A stretch of 64,000 nt of DNA, from assembly GCA_947497945.1 (NCBI GenBank), contig CANMIP010000008.1, positions 62,001 to 126,000 on the forward strand, given 5' to 3'. The position numbers were made by a program, and so were the translations under genes. Shown piece by piece: positions 8,718 to 17,230 of the stretch (the first letter of the stretch is position 1; each line of letters begins with the position of its first letter). The stretch comes from an uncultured Tropicimonas sp. (GTDB taxonomy: Bacteria > Pseudomonadota > Alphaproteobacteria > Rhodobacterales > Rhodobacteraceae). The notes beneath the pieces were generated by a model. The model saw only the letters and a list, made by a program, of their open reading frames with translations, was not told where the DNA came from and ran no database searches.

Positions 8718-10450
8718 CGTGCCTCTCCCTTGGCAATCGGCGCCTGCAGCTTCTGCGCGTTTTCCACGGTCTGCCGGAGCACCTCGTCACGCGGCCCGAA
8801 AGCGCGCATGACCCCGCCATCGAGCACCAGCAGCAGGTCGCATTCCTGGATCGCCGCCGGCCTGTGCGCCATGATGATGACCGACCGCCCCTCCGACTTC
8901 ATCTGCCGGATCGCCCGGTTGAGCGCCTCGGAGCCGGCATGGTCGAGATTGGAATTGGGCTCGTCGAGGACGAGGATCTGCGGGTCGCCATAGAGCGCGC
9001 GCGCCAGCCCGATGCGCTGGATCTGCCCGCCGGAGAGCCGGCTCGCCGTGCCCTTGAGCGGCGTGTCATAGCCCTTCGGAAAGTTGACGATCATGTTATG
9101 CGCATCGGCCTTTTTCGCGGCGGCGACCACGCCGGCCTCGTCCGGCTGCGGCGCGAGCCGGGCGATATTCTCGGCAATCGTGCCGTCGAAGAGCCGGATA
9201 CGCTGCGGCAGGTAGCCGATATGCTGTCCCAGCACATCGGGGTCGTATTGATCGAGCGCCGGCCCGTCGAGACGGATCTTGCCGCCCACGCAGCGCCAGA
9301 CGCCGGTGATCGCTCGCGCCAGCGTCGTCTTGCCGGAGCCGGAAGGGCCGATCACACCGAGCGCCTTGCCGGGCGGCAGCTCGAAGCTGACCATGCGCAG
9401 CGAGGCCTGGGTCTCGCCGGGCGGCAGCACGGTGACCTTTTCGACCTGCAGCCGCGCGGCCGGCTTTGGCAGCGCGGTGTGCCGCGGCTCCGGCGGGGAC
9501 TCGGAGAGCAGTTGCGCCAGGTTCTTCCAGCTGCGCGAGGCGCGTTGCAGCAACTCCCATTGCCCGATGGCCTGTTCGACCGGCGCCAGCGCCCGCCCCA
9601 GCAGGATCGAGGCCGCGATCATCGCGCCGGCCGTGAGCTCGCCCTGCAGCACCAGGTAGGCGCCGAGGCCGAGCATGGCCGATTGCAGGAAGAGCCGCAG
9701 CGCCTTGGTCGCCGCGCGAAAGCCGCCCGCCCGGTCCGAGGCCGAGATATCCGCCTCCAGCGCCTTGCTCCGCGCCTGCTGCCAGCGCGCGAAACCGGCG
9801 CCGCGCATGCCGAGCGCCTCGATCGTCTCGGCCTCCTCGCGCATCTGCTGGGACTGCCATTCCGCCGACCGGCCCAGCCCCACCGCTTCCTGCGATGGCT
9901 GGCGCGTGCGCCACTGGTTGAGCGCGGTGAGCGTGATCAGGATCGCGCCCCCGGCAATGGCCAGGAACCCGAGCCAGGGATGGAAGATGAAGATCGCCGC
10001 CAGGAAGAGCGGCGTCCAGGGCAGGTCGAAAAAGGCCAGCAGCGCCGGCGAGCCGAAGAAGCGGCGAATGGTTTCTAGGTTGCGCAGCCCTGTCGCGGCG
10101 GTCTCCGACCCCGGCTTCAGGCTCTCGCTGTTGAGCATGGCGGTGAAGATGCGCCCGTCCAGCAGCTGCTGGAACCGTCCGCCCACCCGGGTCATGACGC
10201 GGCCGCGAACGAAATCGAGGATCCCCATGACCAGGTAGAGAAAGGCCACCAGCACCGACAGCGCCATCAGCGTTTCCTCCGAGCGCGACCCGAGGACGCG
10301 GTCATAGACCTGCAACATGTAGAGCGGGCCGGTCAGCATCAGCAGGTTCACGAAAATCGAGAAAAGGAAGGCGGCAACCACCAGTCCACCGCTCCGGGAA
10401 CGGGCCTGTCGCAGTTCCTGCAACCCGCTTTCAGCATCATTGGCCCGCAT
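8714..10450 (-). CDS. Type I secretion ABC permease/ATPase
   Basis: Fused membrane and ATPase half-transporter (PrtD/LapB-like type), 578 residues, which exports unfolded proteins with C-terminal signals. Membrane segments lie in about residues 15-290. The ATPase domain has Walker A GPSGSGKTTLA (about 368), signature LSGGQIQR and Walker B ILVLDEPNSNLD. There is no N-terminal C39 peptidase domain, so leaderless RTX-type substrates are expected rather than double-glycine peptides. I prefer ATG 10450 (GGAGG five bases upstream) over an in-frame GTG at 10477. It overlaps the adaptor gene by 4 bp in one operon. Confidence 0.94.
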   Translation of the reverse strand: MRANDAESGLQELRQARSRSGGLVVAAFLFSIFVNLLMLTGPLYMLQVYDRVLGSRSEETLMALSVLVAFLYLVMGILDFVRGRVMTRVGGRFQQLLDGRIFTAMLNSESLKPGSETAATGLRNLETIRRFFGSPALLAFFDLPWTPLFLAAIFIFHPWLGFLAIAGGAILITLTALNQWRTRQPSQEAVGLGRSAEWQSQQMREEAETIEALGMRGAGFARWQQARSKALEADISASDRAGGFRAATKALRLFLQSAMLGLGAYLVLQGELTAGAMIAASILLGRALAPVEQAIGQWELLQRASRSWKNLAQLLSESPPEPRHTALPKPAARLQVEKVTVLPPGETQASLRMVSFELPPGKALGVIGPSGSGKTTLARAITGVWRCVGGKIRLDGPALDQYDPDVLGQHIGYLPQRIRLFDGTIAENIARLAPQPDEAGVVAAAKKADAHNMIVNFPKGYDTPLKGTASRLSGGQIQRIGLARALYGDPQILVLDEPNSNLDHAGSEALNRAIRQMKSEGRSVIIMAHRPAAIQECDLLLVLDGGVMRAFGPRDEVLRQTVENAQKLQAPIAKGEAR

Positions 10451-10477
10451 TCGATCCTCCGCGACACGTAACCCCAC

Positions 10478-10881
10478 AGGACAAGTGCTACATCAACGGA
10501 CCCAATTAGAGAAGGTCGCGCGCGGGCTTATTCCTCCATTCCCACCGCTGTCCTGCCGCAAACCGCGTCAACGCTGTCCTGCCGCAAACCGCGTCGCCGC
10601 AAACGCGATCTCTGCGGATTGCGGGCGCGCCCAGCTGTCCCGCCGAGCGGCTGCAAGCGGCGCAGAAATCATGTGCTCCGCCGCCCCGGTTCCGCCGCAT
10701 CGCCCAAGGGAAAACCGGGCAGCCAAACGGGATAGGTCAGGTTTTCGAGACCGTCTTCCAGAAGGGACAGGAAGGTTACAGGCAACGCTGTTCGGAGGGG
10801 AAATGGCCAGTCTCGCCATGCCCGATTTCCATGCCGGCCCTTACGAACGGGCCGTGAACGGGCGGTGCACGGGCTGTAAAA
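10478..10881. other. Intergenic region between secretion operon and tRNA-Thr
   Basis: About 400 bp without a credible gene. It contains a tandem duplication of a 26-bp unit (10546-10597) and presumably the promoter of the secretion operon. Open frames here do not resemble proteins. Confidence 0.4.
10546..10597. repeat. Tandem duplication of a 26-bp unit
   Basis: Two head-to-tail copies beginning CGCTGTCCTGCCGCAAACCG at 10546 and again at 10572, identical over 24 bases. A third partial piece (CCGCAAACGCG) follows at once. The array is upstream of the minus-strand secretion operon. Confidence 0.7.
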
Positions 10882-10957
10882 TGGTGCCGGCGGAGGGGCT
10901 CGAACCCCCGACCCCCTGATTACAAATCAGGTGCTCTACCAGCTGAGCTACACCGGC
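10882..10957 (-). tRNA. tRNA-Thr (anticodon TGT)
   Basis: Complete cloverleaf on the minus strand. The acceptor stem GCCGGTG pairs with CGCCGGC, with one G-T pair. The D stem is GCTC/GAGC. The anticodon stem is CCTGA/TCAGG with loop TTTGTAA, giving anticodon TGT. The T loop is TTCGAGC. Discriminator A and an encoded CCA (10882-10884) complete the 76-nt gene. It reads ACA threonine codons. Confidence 0.96.
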
Positions 10958-11310
10958 AATACCACTCTACGTTTCGCGCGCCATCGCCCCGATTTCGTCC
11001 ATTGGACCGTGGCAGGCGCGGGTCCCGATGCCATGTTTCCGTGCCGAAGGGAAGACGGATATCCGCACATCCCGGGTTTCGGATCGGATCCACATGATTC
11101 CGGTCCCCCCTCCTACCGAGAGCGCCTCGCACGCGCAAGACGGTAGCGCCCGGAAAAGGACCGTTCCCCGGGGCGGGATGGCGTGCCGACACTGGCCCCG
11201 GCCAAATCGGACCGCCCGCACCACATCCGGGCAACCTGTACTGCCAGAACGGAGGCCGCGCGTCCGGTCCTCTCCGTCCCCTCCAGGTCCCGGGGAATGA
11301 AAACGAAACG
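10958..11310. other. Intergenic region, no gene recognised
   Basis: About 350 bp between tRNA-Thr and the terminator of the binding-protein gene. Overlapping open frames on both strands have no RBS, no family resemblance and shadow-like composition. It should hold the tRNA promoter near 10.97-11.0 kb, but no clear -35/-10 pair can be named. Confidence 0.35.
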
Positions 11311-11343
11311 GGGGCCGCGGCAGCGCTCCGGCGCCACGGCCCC
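11311..11343 (-). terminator. Putative Rho-independent terminator of the taurine-like binding-protein gene
   Basis: Read on the minus strand, GGGGCCG pairs with CGGCCCC seven bases beyond the stop codon of the gene that starts at 12343. The stem is followed by a T-rich tract (CGTTTCGTTTTC). Confidence 0.6.
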
Positions 11344-11350
11344 ACACCAA

Positions 11351-12343
11351 TTACATCTCGCTGATGCTGGTCAGCGGACCGGGCGCAACCGCGTCCTCGT
11401 AGGAGTCGAGCGCCGCGGGGATGGAGCCGGCCTCCTGGAAGACCTGCGCCACGCCGAGCATGAAGGCCGGCAGGCCGCCGCCGAGCCATTTCTCGCCCAG
11501 CTGCTCCTCGACCGAGGGGAATTCGAAGGTCCCGATCGTCGCCTCGGTGGCCTCGAGATCCATGCCCGCATCCTTGGCGATCACTTCCAGCATCTCGGCC
11601 TTCATGTCGCCCGCGTTCCACATCGCGTTGGCCTCGGCCGTGACCTTCAGGAAGGCCTCCAGCGTCTCGGCCCCTTCCGCCACGAAATTCGCCGGCGCCG
11701 AGGTCACGTCGACCACGAGGATGCCAAGCTCTTCCTTCTCCGCGCCGGTCAACAGAACATTGCCATGCTCCAGCATCCGCCGCAGGCCGCCGCCCCAGCC
11801 GCAGACCATGTCGAGATTGCCCTGCGCGAAGGCCGCCGCGCCATCCGCCGGCGCCATGTCGACGATCTCCATCGAGGTGATATCGACGCCGAAATGGCTC
11901 ATCTGCTTGAGGAATCCGTAATGCGCCGCAGTGCCGATCGGCACGCCGACCTTCTTGCCTTCCAGCTCCTTGGCGCTGTCCTTGTCGATCTCCAGCGCCT
12001 CGGCGACGACGCAATTGTCATTCTCCGAATAGGACACGGCGATATCGACAATCTGCAGGTCCTGGCCCGCCGAGGTGGCGACGACGAAGGGCGGCAGGCC
12101 CTGGCTGACCGAGATCTGCACATCCCCCGAGGCCATCGCGGCCGACATCGCGGTGCCGGTATCGAAGGAGACCCAGTTCACCTCCATCCCGAGCGCCTCG
12201 TCATACATCCCCGTCGCTTTCGCGTATTGGAACGGCATCGGCCATTCGAGGAAATAGCCAACCGTCAGATCGGCGGCAAATGCTCCGGGGGCAGACAGCG
12301 CCATGACGCTGCCGGCAAGAATGGCCTTGAGTGAGGTTTTCAT
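11351..12343 (-). CDS. Taurine-like ABC transporter substrate-binding protein (orphan)
   Basis: Periplasmic binding protein of the TauA/SsuA type (NMT1-like fold), 330 residues. The start MKTSLKAIL follows GGGAG and gives a signal peptide cut after GAFA. The mature protein begins ADLTVGYFLEWPMPFQYAKA and shows the family pattern VNWVSFDTGTAMSAAMASGDVQIS followed later by KKVGVPIGTAAHYGFL. No ATPase or permease genes adjoin it. It either works with a transporter encoded elsewhere or has another role. A LysR regulator is divergent at 242 bp, and osmolyte or C1/sulfonate-type dehydrogenase genes lie 2.4 kb away. Taurine itself is unproven as the ligand. Confidence 0.82.
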   Translation of the reverse strand: MKTSLKAILAGSVMALSAPGAFAADLTVGYFLEWPMPFQYAKATGMYDEALGMEVNWVSFDTGTAMSAAMASGDVQISVSQGLPPFVVATSAGQDLQIVDIAVSYSENDNCVVAEALEIDKDSAKELEGKKVGVPIGTAAHYGFLKQMSHFGVDITSMEIVDMAPADGAAAFAQGNLDMVCGWGGGLRRMLEHGNVLLTGAEKEELGILVVDVTSAPANFVAEGAETLEAFLKVTAEANAMWNAGDMKAEMLEVIAKDAGMDLEATEATIGTFEFPSVEEQLGEKWLGGGLPAFMLGVAQVFQEAGSIPAALDSYEDAVAPGPLTSISEM

Positions 12344-12585
12344 CGAGTGTCTCCCTGTTGGTGGAGTTGGGCAGGTCTTTGCCTGCATCCGGGTTTCGTG
12401 CGGCTCTTCGCCGTGTCCCCGCCCTTGCAAGCCTTTGCATCTTCGCGGCCAGGGCGGGTCATGAAACCCGAGTAATCCACAGTCGGGAGCCAACCGAGAC
12501 TCCGATCTGTCAATTTCGAAACTTTAGAACTAATACTTCAACACTACAGGAATAACCGCAGCCCCCCCAAATCTGGTCCCGCCCT

Positions 12586-13560
12586 ATGTCGCGTCACTCC
12601 AAGCCCCGGGAACTCAGCCTCAAATGGTTGAATCTCTTTCAGATATGCGCAACCAAGGGCTCGCTGCAGGGGGCGGCGGAAGAGACCGGGCTGACGGTCA
12701 GCACGGTGTCCCATCACCTGCGCTCTCTCGAAGAGCATCTTGGCGTCGAACTGTTCAACCACAGCCGCCGCCCCATGGTCCTGACCCCGAAGGGCCAGGT
12801 TTTCCTTCGCAATATCGAGACCGCGCTGCTGGATATCCGCAAGGCGGAAGCGGAGGCCTCAGCTGGCAATCTCTCGGAAGCCAGCTACCTGCGCATCGGC
12901 GCCATCGAGGATTTCGACAGCGATATCATCCCCGAGCTGGCCGTCTTCCTGTCCGACTGCATGCCGCGCTGCGATTTCCTGTTCCAGAATGGCACCAGCG
13001 CGGCGATCCACGAATTGCTGCGCAACCGGCAGCTCGATCTCGGCATCACCGCAAGCCCGAGCGAGAAGCCGCGCGACCTCGACGACCGTTTCCTGCTGCG
13101 CGACCCTTTCGTGGTGGTGCTGACGACAAACGAGGCCCGCCCGGTCGAGGAGATCGTCGCCGGGCGCACGCCCCTGCCCTTCCTGCGCTTCGCCTCCAGC
13201 CTGATGATCTCCCGGCAGATCGAGGCCCAGCTGCGGCGGATGAACATCGTCCCGCCGCACCGGTTCGAATGCAGCAATCACCAGACGCTGATGGCGATGA
13301 CCGCCGCCCGCGCCGGCTGGACCATCACCACGCCGCTTCTCTTCGCCCGCTCGCGGCGCTTTCACGGCCAGCTGCGCATGCATCCCTTTCCCGGCAAGAG
13401 CTTCGCGCGCACATTGTCCATCCTGTCGACGCCCGACTGTTCCAATGCGATTGTCGAGCTGATCGACAGCGAGCTGCGCAAGCGGATCACCGAACATGCG
13501 ATCGAGCCGTTTCGCAAGACGGCCCCCTGGCTCAACGACGCCTTCAAGCTCATCACCTGA
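12586..13560 (+). CDS. LysR-family transcriptional regulator
   Basis: 324-residue LysR-type regulator. An N-terminal winged helix-turn-helix (LFQICATKGSLQGAAEETGL, then TVSTVSHHLRSLEEHLGVEL, about residues 17-56) is followed by a periplasmic-binding-like effector domain. It is divergent from the taurine-like binding-protein gene with 242 bp between starts. That interval contains an AT-rich stretch and a short palindrome TTTCGAAA (12514-12521), so regulation of the binding-protein gene is the simplest reading. It converges with the DMT transporter gene, their stops 14 bp apart. Confidence 0.9.
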   Translation: MSRHSKPRELSLKWLNLFQICATKGSLQGAAEETGLTVSTVSHHLRSLEEHLGVELFNHSRRPMVLTPKGQVFLRNIETALLDIRKAEAEASAGNLSEASYLRIGAIEDFDSDIIPELAVFLSDCMPRCDFLFQNGTSAAIHELLRNRQLDLGITASPSEKPRDLDDRFLLRDPFVVVLTTNEARPVEEIVAGRTPLPFLRFASSLMISRQIEAQLRRMNIVPPHRFECSNHQTLMAMTAARAGWTITTPLLFARSRRFHGQLRMHPFPGKSFARTLSILSTPDCSNAIVELIDSELRKRITEHAIEPFRKTAPWLNDAFKLIT

Positions 13561-13574
13561 GCGCCCTTGGCGGC

Positions 13575-14423
13575 CTAACCGCGCCGGGTCTTGCCCGGGC
13601 GAAGGCCGATCGCGATGCCGCCAAGGATCATCGCCGCCGAGAGGCTGGCCGTCGGCGTGATCCGCTCGCCGAGCAGCAGCGCGCCGAGGATGATCGCGAT
13701 TGCCGGAGCCGAGAGCTGGGCGAGCGCCCCGCGCGTTGCCCCCAGCGCCGGCAGGAGCGCGTACCAGAGCGCATAACCGAGCCCGGATGTCAGCCCGCCG
13801 GAGAGCAGCGCGAGAGCGATGCCGCCAGCCGCGGGCGCGACGGCATCCGGCCAGATGGCAAGGACCGCCGCCACGAGCGGCAGGCTGTAGACAAAATTCC
13901 AACCCGTCGCCCGCAGCGGGTCCGACACCCGTCGCCCGACAAGGGAATAGATCCCCCAGCCCAGCGCCGCGCCGGACATCAGCAGCAGCGCCATGGGGGC
14001 GACCGCCACCGGCGCGGATGGCAGGGAGACGACCATCAGCCCGGCAAAGGCCAGCAACATGCCGAGCCAACGGCGCAAGGGCGGTGTGTCGCCCTCCAGC
14101 AGCGCGCCGGCAAACATGGTGATCTGCACGCCCCCGAACAGGACCAGCGCCCCGAGACCGGCATCCATCGAGACATAGGCATGGGAGAAGCCGAGCATGT
14201 AGAGCGACAGCCCGCCAATGGCGACCGCGTCCGGCCGGGGCGGCCGCGGCAGGGATCTGTCCCGCAGGAACAGGCAGGCGATCAGGACGAGCGCCCCGGC
14301 GGCGACCCGCAGGGCGGCGAAGGTGCCGGGGCCGATCAGCTCGGTCGACAAGGCCAGCCGGTTCAAGAGCGAGTTTGCCGCGAAGGCCAGCATCGTGAGC
14401 GCCGTCAGAAGAAACAACCGCAT
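13575..14423 (-). CDS. DMT-superfamily (EamA) transporter
   Basis: 282-residue integral membrane protein with about ten predicted membrane segments arranged as two EamA repeats, probably an exporter or importer of small metabolites. The start MRLFLLTALTMLAFAANSLL at 14423 follows AGGGAGGCGG. The longer open frame to 14639 is arginine-rich and not membrane-like. The second repeat contains GGLTSGLGYALWYALLPALG and ends LGERITPTASLSAAMILGG, typical of EamA. The substrate is not identifiable. It converges on the LysR gene and is divergent from the DMGDH-like gene. Confidence 0.88.
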   Translation of the reverse strand: MRLFLLTALTMLAFAANSLLNRLALSTELIGPGTFAALRVAAGALVLIACLFLRDRSLPRPPRPDAVAIGGLSLYMLGFSHAYVSMDAGLGALVLFGGVQITMFAGALLEGDTPPLRRWLGMLLAFAGLMVVSLPSAPVAVAPMALLLMSGAALGWGIYSLVGRRVSDPLRATGWNFVYSLPLVAAVLAIWPDAVAPAAGGIALALLSGGLTSGLGYALWYALLPALGATRGALAQLSAPAIAIILGALLLGERITPTASLSAAMILGGIAIGLRPGKTRRG

Positions 14424-14736
14424 CTCCGCCTCCCTTTCCTGAAACGCGAACCGCCAGCCTTGGCGCAGGGCACCCCCTTTGTCCACCGGTGATCCGGCCC
14501 GATCACGCCCTTGCGTTCGCGGAATGCCCGACCTGTCTCCCGGCCCGCGTTCAGCGGCACCGCTGGTCCCGGCATGGTGCCGGACCACGGCTCGGGGTTT
14601 CAAAGCTGCTGCCGGAACGAGCATGATCCCCCAAAACATCTCAAGTAATCTTTGAAAAAATCGAAGCTAACGCTCTCTCGTTGCGCAAAGGCCCAATCGC
14701 TTTCACCAATTTCAACGGAATGTCGGAGAAAACCTC
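14424..14736. other. Intergenic region between DMT transporter and DMGDH-like gene
   Basis: 313 bp shared by two divergent genes. It contains an imperfect hairpin (TGGTCC at 14564-14569 with GGACCA at 14582-14587) and an AT-rich stretch at 14640-14670 that could hold the promoter of the plus-strand operon. No gene is recognised. Confidence 0.4.
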
Positions 14737-17175
14737 ATGAAATCTCGCACCAGGGTCGTGGTCATTGGCGGCGGTATCGCCGGATGCTCTGTCCTCTATC
14801 ATCTTACGCAGGAAGGCTGGAGCGATGTCGTGCTGGTCGAGCGCAACGAGCTGACCAGCGGCACGACCTGGCACTCCGCAGCTCAGGTGACGAATTTCGG
14901 CCAGAACCAGACCATGGTCGGCCTGAAAAGCCATTCTATAAAACTTTACAAGGAGTTGGCGGACGATCCTGATTATCCGATCAACTATCACTATGCCGAT
15001 GGCGGCATACGCCTCGCCAATACCGAGGCGCAGATGCAGGGCTATCACCACTTCGCCTCGATGGCGGAGGGGATGGGGGTGGATTTTGAGGTGATCGATG
15101 CCGAGGAATGCGCCCGCCGCCACCCGCTGATCTCGACCGAGAACCTTCTCGGCGGGCTCTGGGACCCGCTGGACGGCGATATCGATCCCGCCCAGCTCTG
15201 CCAGGCGCTGGCCCGGCGCGCGCGCAAGGCAGGAGCGGAAGTCTATCGCAACACGCCGGTGACCGATCTCACCCAGCACAAGGACGACACCTGGACCGTC
15301 CATACCGAGCATGGCGATATCGACTGCGATATCGTGGTCAATTGCGGCGGCTACCGGGTCAACGAGGTCGGCAAGATGATGGGGGTGCATCACCCCGTTG
15401 CCTCGATGGAGCACCAGTATTTCCTCACCGAGGACATCCCCGCCATCGCCGAGGCCGGCCACCGGATGCCGCTCCTGCGCTGCCCGATCAGCGATTATTA
15501 CAGCCGGCAGGAAAAGAATGGCCTGCTGGTCGGGTTCTACGAGCAGGGCTGCAAGACCTGGGGGCTGGACGGGATCGACCCGAATTTCGTCAACGCGCTC
15601 TGTCCGGACGATCTCGACCGCATCACCGATGTTCTTGAAGGCGCTTTCGAACGGATGCCGGCGCTGATGGAGGTCGGCATCCATTCCGTCGTCAACGGCC
15701 CGATCACCTACACGATCGACGGCGCGCCGCTGATCGGCCCGATCCCGGGCAAGCGCAACGCCTTCTGCGCCATCGGGTTGCGCGCCGGGCTTGGCGAGGG
15801 CGGCGGGCATGGCTGGCTGCTGGCGCAGATGATCGTGCATGGCGAGGCCTGCTATGACACCTGGTGCATCGATCCGCGCCGCTTCGCCGGCCATACCAAC
15901 GAAGAGCTGACCGCGCTCAAGGCGATCGAGGATTACCAGAACGAGTTCCGCTTCCACTTCCCGCATGAGCACCGCCCCGCCGCGCGCCCCGCGAGAACGA
16001 CGCCGCTGACGCCGGTCCTGGCCGCCGAAGGGGCCGAGTTCACCGTGGTCAATGGCTGGGAGCGGATGGACTACATCAAACCCTCCCCCGATTTTCACCC
16101 CAGCCTCAGCTTCAATTTCGACGAGGCGTTCGAGCTGATCGCGGCGGAGGTGAAGGCCGTGCAGGAAGCTGTCGGCCTCTGCGAGGTCAACGGCTTCAAT
16201 CGCTTCGAAATCACCGGCGCGGATCGCCACGCCTTCCTCGACCGCATGTTCTGCGGCGCGGTGACCAAGAAGGACGGCCGCGTCGGGCTGGGCTACCTGC
16301 TCAACCAACAGGGCATGGTCAAGGGCGAGGCGACCGTGGCAAACCTTCCCGCAAGCGACCGCGGCCCTGCGCGGGCCTGGTATGGCTCCGCAGCGGCGGC
16401 CGAGCTGCATGACATGGACTGGCTCACACAGCATTTACACGCCGACGAGGACGTCCAGATCCGCTCGCTCACCAATGACCAGACGATCCTCGTGCTGGCC
16501 GGGCCGAAAGCGCGCGACGTTCTCTCGGCCTGTTCGCGTGGCGACTGGTCGAAACAGGCCTTCCCCTGGCTCAGCGTCCGCGAATGCTTCATCGGCTTCT
16601 CGTCCGCCACCGTGCTGGGGGTCAGCTTCTCCGGCGAGTTGGCCTACGAGATCCACGTCCCCAACGCTTCTCTCTACGCGGTTTATCTCGCGCTGCGGGC
16701 GGCGGGCGAGGCGCATGGGCTGACGCTCTTCGGCGCCCGCGCCGTCGACTCCATGCGGATGGAGAAAGGCTTCCTGCACTGGAAAGCCGACCTGCTGACC
16801 GAGTTCGACCCGTTCGAGACCGGGCTCGACCGTTTCGTATGGCCCAACAAACCGGCGGATTTCATCGGCAAGGCGGCGCTGCTGGCGCGGCAGGCCGAGG
16901 GACCGCGCAAGAAACTGGTGACGCTGAAGATCGATGCCACCCACGCCCCGGCCCATGGCGGCGCCTCGCTGCTGCAGGGCGAGACCGTGGTCGGCACCAT
17001 CACCTCTGGCGACTGGGGCCACCGCACCGGGTTGAACCTCGCCTATGCCTTTGTCGACCCGGCCCTGTCGGAGCCTGGAAGCCGGATGGAGCTGGAGCTC
17101 TATGGAGAGCGGGTCGCGGCGGAGGTCATCCCCGCCTCGCCCTACGATCCCGACTTCTCCCGAATGCGGAGTTGA
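14737..17175 (+). CDS. Dimethylglycine/sarcosine dehydrogenase-like flavoenzyme with GcvT domain
   Basis: 812-residue two-part enzyme. Residues 1-400 form an FAD-dependent DAO-type oxidoreductase: the dinucleotide motif VVVIGGGIAGCSVLYHL is followed by SGTTWHSAA, whose His aligns with the covalent flavin site of dimethylglycine dehydrogenases. Residues 440-812 are an aminomethyltransferase (GcvT-like, folate-binding) domain with the typical FGARAVDSMRMEKGF and VGTITSGDWGHRTG. Family members demethylate methylated amines and pass the C1 unit to tetrahydrofolate. The exact substrate is unknown. A HisD-like dehydrogenase gene starts 55 bp downstream in the same direction, so the two probably act in one catabolic route. 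Confidence 0.88.
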   Translation: MKSRTRVVVIGGGIAGCSVLYHLTQEGWSDVVLVERNELTSGTTWHSAAQVTNFGQNQTMVGLKSHSIKLYKELADDPDYPINYHYADGGIRLANTEAQMQGYHHFASMAEGMGVDFEVIDAEECARRHPLISTENLLGGLWDPLDGDIDPAQLCQALARRARKAGAEVYRNTPVTDLTQHKDDTWTVHTEHGDIDCDIVVNCGGYRVNEVGKMMGVHHPVASMEHQYFLTEDIPAIAEAGHRMPLLRCPISDYYSRQEKNGLLVGFYEQGCKTWGLDGIDPNFVNALCPDDLDRITDVLEGAFERMPALMEVGIHSVVNGPITYTIDGAPLIGPIPGKRNAFCAIGLRAGLGEGGGHGWLLAQMIVHGEACYDTWCIDPRRFAGHTNEELTALKAIEDYQNEFRFHFPHEHRPAARPARTTPLTPVLAAEGAEFTVVNGWERMDYIKPSPDFHPSLSFNFDEAFELIAAEVKAVQEAVGLCEVNGFNRFEITGADRHAFLDRMFCGAVTKKDGRVGLGYLLNQQGMVKGEATVANLPASDRGPARAWYGSAAAAELHDMDWLTQHLHADEDVQIRSLTNDQTILVLAGPKARDVLSACSRGDWSKQAFPWLSVRECFIGFSSATVLGVSFSGELAYEIHVPNASLYAVYLALRAAGEAHGLTLFGARAVDSMRMEKGFLHWKADLLTEFDPFETGLDRFVWPNKPADFIGKAALLARQAEGPRKKLVTLKIDATHAPAHGGASLLQGETVVGTITSGDWGHRTGLNLAYAFVDPALSEPGSRMELELYGERVAAEVIPASPYDPDFSRMRS

Positions 17176-17230
17176 CCGGTTTCCCCGGGATCGCGCCGAC
17201 GACCGAACAGAAGAAGAAAGAGATGTCCCA

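Noticed and set aside
10882-10957. tRNA-Thr as an integration site for a mobile element
   Set aside because: No integrase, no direct repeat of the tRNA 3' end and no phage-like genes nearby.
14641-16434. Long minus-strand open frame opposite the DMGDH-like gene
   Set aside because: Antisense shadow. The plus-strand frame has full FAD and GcvT signatures.
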